From an uncultured Veillonella sp. (GTDB lineage: Bacteria; Bacillota; Negativicutes; Veillonellales; Veillonellaceae): a DNA stretch of 7,432 nucleotides. The DNA is taken from contig CABQQJ010000033.1 of the NCBI GenBank assembly GCA_902466275.1, forward strand, positions 1 to 7,432, in the 5' to 3' direction. Shown piece by piece: positions 1-4,398 of this stretch. Every line of letters starts with the position of its first letter. Within the stretch, counting starts at the first letter, position 1. The notes under the pieces were generated by a model. That model was not told the DNA's origin and searched no databases. It saw nothing but the letters and a program-made list of their open reading frames with translations. Made by a program: the position numbers and the translations under genes.

Positions 1-2
1 TT

Positions 3-323
3 GGTACGTACTTGCCAATGGAAATTAACACACCATTACTTATCGGTGGTTTGATTGCGTACTTCGTACAAAATAGTACAAAAGATAAAGCGTTGGCAGA
101 TCTTCGTTTCGCTCAAGGTAGTACAATTGCATCCGGTCTCGTAGCTGGTGGTGCTATTGGTTCCTTGTTCAGTGCGGTGCTTCGCATTGTAGGTGTTGAT
201 GTATTTGCAGAGGCTTGGGTTGAAACTCCAGAAGCAACATACCTCAGTATCGTAATGTATTTATTACTCTGTACGTTCTTGTACAAGGTAGCTATGTATA
301 TAAAAGCTAAACATGCTAAATAA
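3..323 (+). CDS. OPT-family (oligopeptide) transporter, C-terminal end, 5'-truncated
   Basis: This is the last 106 residues of an integral membrane transporter. The frame is open to the left edge: codons from position 3 read G-T-Y-L-P-M-E-I-N-T-P, so the TTG at 12 is not a true start. The piece looks like the C-terminal end of OPT-superfamily proteins, which take up oligopeptides or metal chelates through the inner membrane. The visible signs are the LP-x-x-I-N-T-P-LLIGG-LIAYF motif, a polar stretch (NSTKDKALADLRFAQGS), a Gly/Ala-rich helix (ASGLVAGGAIGSLFSAVL) and a last hydrophobic helix (YLSIVMYLLLCTFLYKVAMYI) with a Lys-rich cytoplasmic-type tail. The full family length is over 500 residues, so most of the gene is outside the window. 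A strong terminator follows. Family assignment comes from recalled motifs and was not checked by search; the substrate cannot be told. Confidence 0.78.
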   Translation, partial: GTYLPMEINTPLLIGGLIAYFVQNSTKDKALADLRFAQGSTIASGLVAGGAIGSLFSAVLRIVGVDVFAEAWVETPEATYLSIVMYLLLCTFLYKVAMYIKAKHAK

Positions 324-401
324 ATTACATACTATATATCCTAAATGAATTGAATAGCTTATTTATTCTATAAATAACCAGGAATCCTCCATTTTGGGGA
401 T

Positions 402-449
402 GACCGCCTTTATCAAGTTTCATCTATGCTTGGTAAAGGCGGTCTTTTT
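402..449 (+). terminator. Rho-independent terminator of the OPT transporter gene
   Basis: A 16-bp stem pairs 402-417 (GACCGCCTTTATCAAG) with 429-444 (CTTGGTAAAGGCGGTC), with a single T-G wobble. It has an 11-nt loop and is followed by TTTTTA. It lies 79 bases after the transporter stop codon and separates that gene from the next transcription unit. Confidence 0.9.
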
Positions 450-470
450 ATATACTTAGGAATGTTATTT

Positions 471-543
471 TCGATATAGCTAAAAACTATATCAATTCAA
501 TACCTATTGGTATAGTCGGATTTATTGACCCTAACTATATCGA
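471..543. repeat. Three copies of a CTATATC/GATATAG element upstream of the binding-protein promoter
   Basis: GATATAG at 473-479 faces CTATATC at 487-493 across a 7-nt gap. A third copy, CTATATCGA at 535-543, is the exact complement of TCGATATAG at 471-479 (9 bp). The second and third copies are also direct repeats (AACTATATC). They surround the -35 box of the promoter below. They could be protein-binding sites; the region is AT-rich, so chance is a real alternative. No known regulator motif is recognised. Confidence 0.4.
500..513. repeat. Inverted repeat ATACC-TATT-GGTAT upstream of the promoter
   Basis: A 5-bp inverted repeat, ATACC then GGTAT with a 4-nt spacer, lies just upstream of the -35 box. 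The same ATACC/GGTAT arms recur with a 6-nt spacer inside the palindrome at 560-581. The two centres are 64 bp apart, close to six helical turns, which would put both on the same face of the DNA. An operator role is inference only. Confidence 0.35.
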
Positions 544-553
544 ATGTTATCAT
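525..553 (+). promoter_or_regulatory. Sigma-A promoter of the amino-acid-binding protein gene
   Basis: TTGACC at 525-530 and TATCAT at 548-553 each match the consensus at 5 of 6 bases, with an ideal 17-bp spacer. The predicted transcription start is about 560, which gives a 5' leader of roughly 115 bases before the ATG at 675. A second -10-like TATAAT at 559-564 has no matching -35 box. Confidence 0.7.
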
Positions 554-559
554 AAAACT

Positions 560-581
560 ATAATACCTCTAGAGGTATTAT
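560..581. promoter_or_regulatory. 22-bp perfect palindrome at the predicted transcription start
   Basis: ATAATACCTCT at 560-570 is followed directly by its exact reverse complement at 571-581, then by TTTTATTATC. It sits exactly at the predicted +1 of the promoter at 525-553. Two readings are possible: an operator for a dimeric repressor blocking initiation, or a 9-bp hairpin with a CTAG loop and T-rich tail acting as a weak terminator or mRNA-stabilising 5' structure. The sequence alone does not decide. No named regulator box is recognised. Confidence 0.5.
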
Positions 582-633
582 TTTTATTATCTTCATAAGT
601 GTAAGTATAGATATATTAGTTGATTAAGAAGAA

Positions 634-656
634 CTCTGTTTCTAGATAGAACGGAG
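634..656 (+). promoter_or_regulatory. 5'-leader hairpin just upstream of the binding-protein RBS
   Basis: CTCTGTTTCT (634-643) pairs with AGAACGGAG (648-656) as nine pairs, including one T-G wobble, around an AGAT loop with one bulged T. The 3' arm contains GGAG, an upstream Shine-Dalgarno-like stretch. The RBS closest to the ATG (AAGGG, 663-667, spacing 7) stays outside the stem. It may tune translation; no riboswitch class is recognised. Confidence 0.35.
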
Positions 657-674
657 AGAAGTAAGGGTAATAAT

Positions 675-1460
675 ATGAAATTTAAGAAAATAGCAGCTCT
701 ATTAGGGGCTTTCACTATTGCTAGTAGTTTATTAATCGCTGGCTGTGGTAATGCGGGTAATAGTCAGAAGACATGGCGCGTAGGTACTGATGCGACCTAT
801 GCACCATTTGGTTTTAAAGATAAAGATAGTGGTAAATTAGCTGGATTTGATATTGATATTATCAATGCGATTGCAAACGAAGAGGGCATAGAAGCAGATA
901 TTCAAAATCTAAACTTTGATGCGCTTTTACCAGCATTACAAAGTAACACCATCGACATCGCTATTTCGGATATGACTATTTCTGAAGAACGTGCAAAATC
1001 CGTTGATTTTAGTAAACCGTACTATATTGCAGGTAATGGTCTCGTTGTAAACATTGATAACACCAATATTAACAGCTTTAAGGATCTAGAAGGTAAACGC
1101 ATTGGTGTATCCATCGGCTCTACTGGTGCAGAGATTGCTAGCAAGATTCCCAATGCCGATGTACGTCAGTTTAATATTATTGTCGATGCGTTCTTAGAAT
1201 TGCAAAATAAAGGCGTCGATGTAGTTATCAATGATACACCAGTAAACGAATATTATGTTAATGGTAAGGGCAAAGGTATCGCAAAGGTTACTGGAGAGGA
1301 CTATGATGCGGCACCACTAGGTATTGCTGTGAAAAAAGGCAATACAGAGTTGCTTAACAAAATCAATGATGGTTTGGCTAAGATCAAAGCAAACGGTAAA
1401 TATGCAGAAATTTATAAGAAATGGTTTGGTAAGGAGCCTCCAGCAGAGGTATTAAAATAG
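675..1460 (+). CDS. ABC transporter substrate-binding lipoprotein, polar amino acid family (SBP_bac_3)
   Basis: Extracytoplasmic receptor that captures an amino acid and hands it to an ABC importer. It is 261 aa, the usual length of the family. Residues 1-24 form a lipoprotein signal: basic start (KFKK), hydrophobic core, lipobox I21-A22-G23-C24, so Cys24 should carry the lipid anchor. The mature protein opens with V-G-T-D-A-T-Y-A-P-F, followed by the family signature G57-F-D-I-D-I-I-N-A-I. Arg106 in TISEER and Asp187 in INDTPV match the conserved contacts to the ligand carboxylate and amino groups. The C-terminus (GKYAEIYKKWFG) is typical. The ATG at 675 has AAGGG at 663-667. No permease or ATPase gene is adjacent, so it is either an orphan receptor or works with a transporter encoded elsewhere. 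No terminator separates it from the methyltransferase gene downstream, so read-through is possible. The ligand is unknown; the neighbour hints at a sulfur amino acid, which is inference. Confidence 0.9.
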   Translation: MKFKKIAALLGAFTIASSLLIAGCGNAGNSQKTWRVGTDATYAPFGFKDKDSGKLAGFDIDIINAIANEEGIEADIQNLNFDALLPALQSNTIDIAISDMTISEERAKSVDFSKPYYIAGNGLVVNIDNTNINSFKDLEGKRIGVSIGSTGAEIASKIPNADVRQFNIIVDAFLELQNKGVDVVINDTPVNEYYVNGKGKGIAKVTGEDYDAAPLGIAVKKGNTELLNKINDGLAKIKANGKYAEIYKKWFGKEPPAEVLK

Positions 1461-1488
1461 TTTGTAGATAGTACCAGAATGTATTATT

Positions 1489-1497
1489 TGATATAAT
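1489..1497 (+). promoter_or_regulatory. Extended -10 promoter before the homocysteine methyltransferase gene
   Basis: TGA followed by a perfect TATAAT (1492-1497) forms an extended -10 element (TGnTATAAT). No good -35 box lies 16-18 bp upstream, as is often the case for extended -10 promoters. Transcription would start near 1504, inside the longest open frame, which argues that the ATG at 1498 is not the translation start used from this promoter. Confidence 0.5.
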
Positions 1498-1536
1498 ATG
1501 CTAGGTAATCCTCGTGTTATAAGAGGTATGTATAGA

Positions 1537-2562
1537 ATGGGTGATATGATGGCTAAACGAAGTGCATTTTTAGATATTATTAAGGAAAAGGGCGCCCTCG
1601 TCTTAGATGGGGCTTTAGGGACCGAATTAGAGCGTTATGGCTGTGATATTCAACATAAGTTGTGGTCTGCTAAGGTTCTCATGGATCAGCCAGATATCAT
1701 TAAGAAAATACATATTTCTTATTTAGCTGCGGGTGCCGATATCATTCAAAGCTCTGGCTATCAAGCGACAGTAGCAGGCTTTAAAGGTTTAGGTTATGGA
1801 ACGGAAGAAGCGATAGAGCTCGTTAAACTATCTGTTCGTTTAGCCGTGCAAGCTCGTAATGAGTTTTTAGAAGCAAAGGCGAGTGGGGCACTTACATTGC
1901 GTGGAATTACGCTTGGTGAAGAGACTCCTGAGGGAATTAGATATTTTTCTGAAGGTGCGTTACCTAAACCGTTGGTGGCAGCTTCTGTAGGTCCTTATGG
2001 CGCTTTCTTGGCGGATGGTTCTGAATACCGTGGGTATCCTGATGTACAAACAGAATATCTAGAGGTATTCCATATTCCTCGATTAGCGTTATTCTGTGAA
2101 GAAAATCCAGATATATTATCCTTTGAAACCATACCGTCTTATGCTGAAGCGATCGCTATTGCGAGAGCTATGTCTGATCCGTTTACATCCAAAGGTATTC
2201 CTGCATGGATTGCTTTTTCCTGTAAAGATGGGCACCATGTTTCTAGTGGCGAAACCATTATTAAATGTGCACAAATGATCGACAAGGTACATCCTATTAC
2301 GGGGATTGGCATTAATTGTACTAAACCGGAATATGTAGAATCATTGATAAAAGATATTCGTACTGTTACAGATAAACCGATTGCTGTATATCCTAATCTT
2401 GGTGAAAGCTATGATAGTAAAACTAAAACTTGGTATGGCGATGCTGCATCATTTGTAGACTACGTTGAGGTATGGCGAAAAGCTGGAGCTGAAATCATTG
2501 GTGGCTGTTGTAGAACAACACCTGAAATTATCGGTGATATTGCAAAGAAAATTCACAACTAA
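1537..2562 (+). CDS. mmuM: Homocysteine S-methyltransferase (MmuM/BHMT-like, zinc-dependent)
   Basis: Cytosolic enzyme that moves a methyl group from S-methylmethionine (or S-adenosylmethionine) to homocysteine, giving methionine. Motifs match the S-methyl_trans family: LDGALGTELE near the start, LWSAKVL, SSGYQAT, ASVGPYGA-LADGSEYRG, FETIPS, and the zinc ligands Cys in GINC (residue 261) plus the Cys pair in GGCCRTTP (residues 324-325). The close match to E. coli MmuM across the whole length supports this over cobalamin-dependent MetH. About 25 extra residues (roughly nt 1885-1965) precede the ASVGPYGA motif. The frame is open from an ATG at 1498, but that codon has no RBS and touches a -10 box. 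ATG 1537 follows AAGAGGT (1521-1527) and is chosen. ATG 1549, preceded by GGTGAT, fits the E. coli N-terminus best and is also possible. With the 1537 start the protein is 341 aa. It lies downstream of the binding-protein gene and ends in a terminator. Confidence 0.88.
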   Translation: MGDMMAKRSAFLDIIKEKGALVLDGALGTELERYGCDIQHKLWSAKVLMDQPDIIKKIHISYLAAGADIIQSSGYQATVAGFKGLGYGTEEAIELVKLSVRLAVQARNEFLEAKASGALTLRGITLGEETPEGIRYFSEGALPKPLVAASVGPYGAFLADGSEYRGYPDVQTEYLEVFHIPRLALFCEENPDILSFETIPSYAEAIAIARAMSDPFTSKGIPAWIAFSCKDGHHVSSGETIIKCAQMIDKVHPITGIGINCTKPEYVESLIKDIRTVTDKPIAVYPNLGESYDSKTKTWYGDAASFVDYVEVWRKAGAEIIGGCCRTTPEIIGDIAKKIHN

Positions 2563-2577
2563 TATAGTGTGATATAC

Positions 2578-2617
2578 AAAAAGCTATTCGAGTATAATTC
2601 GAATAGCTTTTTCTTTA
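2578..2617 (+). terminator. Rho-independent terminator of the mmuM gene
   Basis: A perfect 14-bp stem pairs 2578-2591 (AAAAAGCTATTCGA) with 2599-2612 (TCGAATAGCTTTTT) around a 7-nt loop, followed by CTTTAT. It lies 15 bases after the mmuM stop. The A-tract on the left arm means it could also act on the other strand. Confidence 0.88.
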
Positions 2618-2626
2618 TATGCAAAT

Positions 2627-2654
2627 AAAAAAGCAGTGCGAAAGCACTGCTTTT
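2627..2654 (-). terminator. Rho-independent terminator of tRNA-Ser
   Basis: Read on the minus strand, AAAAGCAGTGC and GCACTGCTTTT form an 11-bp stem around a TTTC loop. The stem ends in T and two more T residues follow, so the T-tract is six long. It lies 4 bases after the CCA end of the tRNA, as expected for a single-gene tRNA transcript. Confidence 0.88.
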
Positions 2655-2658
2655 ACTA

Positions 2659-2749
2659 TGGCGGAGAGACAGGGATTTGAACCCTGGGTACGGGATAACC
2701 GCACACATGATTTCCAATCATGCTCCTTCAGCCGCTCGGACACCTCTCC
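2659..2749 (-). tRNA. tRNA-Ser, anticodon GGA
   Basis: Minus-strand 91-nt gene with encoded CCA. The acceptor stem GGAGAGG pairs with TCTCTCC (one G-T pair), with G as discriminator base, the usual one for serine. The anticodon arm is CATGA-TTGGAAA-TCATG, with anticodon GGA at plus positions 2713-2715, reading UCC and UCU codons. The T arm is CAGGG-TTCAAAT-CCCTG. The D arm region reads GTCCGAGCGGCTGAAGGAGC, and a long variable arm (GTGCGG-TTAT-CCCGTAC) marks a class II tRNA. Its own promoter and terminator flank it. Confidence 0.96.
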
Positions 2750-2780
2750 ATGTATTCTGTTGTGTAACAGGTACTTGTAT

Positions 2781-2809
2781 AGTATATGAAAAAGTTAGAT
2801 TTATGTCAA
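2781..2809 (-). promoter_or_regulatory. Sigma-A promoter of tRNA-Ser
   Basis: On the minus strand, a perfect TTGACA (plus 2804-2809) and TATACT (plus 2781-2786, 5 of 6) are separated by exactly 17 bp. The predicted start is near 2774, leaving a leader of about 25 nt for RNase P to remove. This is a strong stable-RNA type promoter. Confidence 0.85.
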
Positions 2810-2958
2810 GCAAAAAATCGTGAAAATCTTAGACTTTCATAAGACTTTTAAACTCTATTAATTTAGCTTAGCTTCTACTGTTAGTAGTAATAATTAAATT
2901 GTAAAAATGTTACGCAAAATGCTGTTGAAACGTAAGATATGTATAGTTGAAGCCTAAG

Positions 2959-2987
2959 AAAAAAGACCGCCTGAAAAGGCGGTCTTT
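2959..2987 (-). terminator. Rho-independent terminator of the flavodiiron protein gene
   Basis: On the minus strand, AAAGACCGCCT and AGGCGGTCTTT form an 11-bp stem with a TTTC loop, followed by further T residues (six in the T-tract). It starts 11 bases after the stop codon. Its GACCGCC/GGCGGTC core is the same as in the terminator at 402-449. Confidence 0.92.
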
Positions 2988-2997
2988 AGTTTGTATA

Positions 2998-4233
2998 TTA
3001 TAATACTTCTTTGATTTCAGCTGCATCGATGGATGCTTTGATATCGTCTGCCATTTTTTCGATTTTTGGAAGATCTTCTGGTTTTAAAGAGGATTTGATA
3101 TCAAGTGGTTCGGATACGATTTCAATGTCTTTGAAGTCGTTTTCGAAGTGAGCAACCATTGTTTTCATTGCAGCAGATGCCCAAGAGTGGTTACCGATGA
3201 TGGATACCTTATGGTTTTGGAAGTTAAGGGCTTTTAATTCATGGATAAAGTTTTCCATAGTAAGGTATAGGTTCAAATTGTATGTAGGTGCAATTGTTAC
3301 CAAGTTAGTATATTTCCAAGCATCAGCGATGATGTAGGAAGCATTAGTTTTGGAAACATCGTAAATTCTGATATCTGTAACGCCACGTTTAGATAGTTGT
3401 TTAGCCAATTGTTGAGCAATAGCACGAGTATTGCCGTACATGGAACCAAAAGCGATAACAACACCTTTTTTCTCAGCTGTATAGCTGGACCAATGTAAGT
3501 ATTTGTGTGTGATATATTGGATAGATTCAGGGGTGCGCCAGATTGGACCATGAAGTGGAGCAATCCGTTTGATATCAAGGCTAGAAATTTTGCGAAGCGC
3601 ATTTTGTACTTGTGGTCCGTATTTACCAACGATATTTGTATAGTAACGGCGAGCTTCCTCTTCGTATGTAGCTACGAAATCGGTTTGATCAGCAAAGATA
3701 TTACCATTAACTGTACCGAATGTACCAAAAGCATCTGCAGAGAACAATGTGCCTGTAGATTTTTCGTATGTACAAGTTACTTCAGGCCAGTGAACCATAG
3801 GCATAGTGTAAGAAACTAAAGTATGTTTACCTAAACAGATTTCATCGCCTTCTTTAATTTGATGGTATTGTTCTGGTTTTGGAGTGTTATAGAATTGCTC
3901 AAACATGCGGAATGTTGTAGCATTACCAACCATTTTACAATTTGGATAGCGTTCCAATGTTTCCAATAATGTTTGGCAATGATCAGGTTCCATATGGTTT
4001 ACGACGATGTAATCAAGTTCACGACCATTTAAGAGGTGAGTCAAGTTGTCGAAGTACTCTTCACGAATTTCAGCATCTACAGAGTCTACCACACAAGTTT
4101 TTTCATCGTCGATGAAATAGCTGTTATAGCTAACACCATTTGGAATAGGAAATAAGTTTTCGAAACGTTCTGTTGTCCAGTCATTACTACCAATCCAGTA
4201 GATATTATGGGTCATTTTCTGAGCACAATGCAT
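2998..4233 (-). CDS. Class A flavodiiron protein (FprA-type; O2 or NO reductase)
   Basis: Soluble cytoplasmic enzyme that reduces O2 to water and/or NO to N2O, protecting anaerobes. It is 411 aa, the usual class A length, without an added rubredoxin or flavin reductase domain. Residues 1 to about 250 form the metallo-beta-lactamase-like diiron domain with all expected ligands: H80-x-E82-x-D84-H85, H148 (VHWPE), D167 (SADAFG) and H228 (PLHGPIW). Residues from about 256 form the flavodoxin domain, with the FMN phosphate loop S264-M-Y-G-N-T-R and the isoalloxazine-side loops APTYN (315-319) and GNHSW (347-351). The ATG at 4233 is preceded by AAAGGA (plus 4241-4246) at spacing 7, better than the Met codon at residue 7. 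It has its own promoter and terminator and is not in an operon. The electron donor (a rubredoxin or other reductase) is not in the window. O2 versus NO preference cannot be read from the sequence. Confidence 0.94.
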   Translation of the reverse strand: MHCAQKMTHNIYWIGSNDWTTERFENLFPIPNGVSYNSYFIDDEKTCVVDSVDAEIREEYFDNLTHLLNGRELDYIVVNHMEPDHCQTLLETLERYPNCKMVGNATTFRMFEQFYNTPKPEQYHQIKEGDEICLGKHTLVSYTMPMVHWPEVTCTYEKSTGTLFSADAFGTFGTVNGNIFADQTDFVATYEEEARRYYTNIVGKYGPQVQNALRKISSLDIKRIAPLHGPIWRTPESIQYITHKYLHWSSYTAEKKGVVIAFGSMYGNTRAIAQQLAKQLSKRGVTDIRIYDVSKTNASYIIADAWKYTNLVTIAPTYNLNLYLTMENFIHELKALNFQNHKVSIIGNHSWASAAMKTMVAHFENDFKDIEIVSEPLDIKSSLKPEDLPKIEKMADDIKASIDAAEIKEVL

Positions 4234-4312
4234 AATAAAATCCTTTCTTAACTCACATTTGTTATGTATAGGTTTACACGAATTCTCATGTTCGTAAATA
4301 TATCATCAACTT

Positions 4313-4341
4313 ATAATACTAATATTTTCGAAAAAAATCAA
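4313..4341 (-). promoter_or_regulatory. Probable sigma-A promoter of the flavodiiron protein gene
   Basis: On the minus strand, TTGATT (plus 4336-4341, 4 of 6) and TATTAT (plus 4313-4318, 5 of 6) are 17 bp apart. The -35 box begins 5-10 bases after the purL terminator stem. The predicted start is near 4306, giving a leader of about 70 nt. The spacer contains the palindrome TTTTCGAAAA (4325-4334). Confidence 0.5.
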
Positions 4342-4344
4342 TAT

Positions 4345-4376
4345 TGAAAAAGCCTACTTGAAGAAGTAGGCTTTCA
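4345..4376 (-). terminator. Rho-independent terminator of purL
   Basis: On the minus strand, AAAGCCTACTT and AAGTAGGCTTT form an 11-bp stem around a CTTC tetraloop, with a T-tract of five ending the stem. It lies 24 bases after the purL stop codon and separates purL from the flavodiiron gene. Confidence 0.92.
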
Positions 4377-4398
4377 CATGAAAGTTCATAGTGACCAA

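Noticed and set aside
12..14. TTG at 12 as the start of a 103-residue small membrane protein
   Set aside because: The frame is open to the left edge and the upstream codons (G-T-Y) continue the transporter motif; it is the tail of a larger gene.
582..674. Riboswitch or T-box in the binding-protein leader
   Set aside because: No T-box sequence or SAM, lysine or other riboswitch core was recognised; only simple hairpins are seen.
2096..2278. 60-residue frame inside mmuM on the same strand
   Set aside because: It overlaps a well-supported coding region in another frame, with no family resemblance; a shadow frame.
2820..2958. Possible small RNA or small gene in the AT-rich spacer between tRNA-Ser and the flavodiiron terminator
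   Set aside because: Only weak short hairpins (for example CTACT-GTT-AGTAG at 2875-2887) and a 7-nt direct repeat (AGACTTT); no promoter with matching terminator and no coding frame.
3505..3819. 104-residue plus-strand frame opposite the flavodiiron gene, and the 110-residue minus frame at 3297-3629
   Set aside because: Both overlap conserved, motif-bearing parts of the flavodiiron protein and show no recognisable domain.
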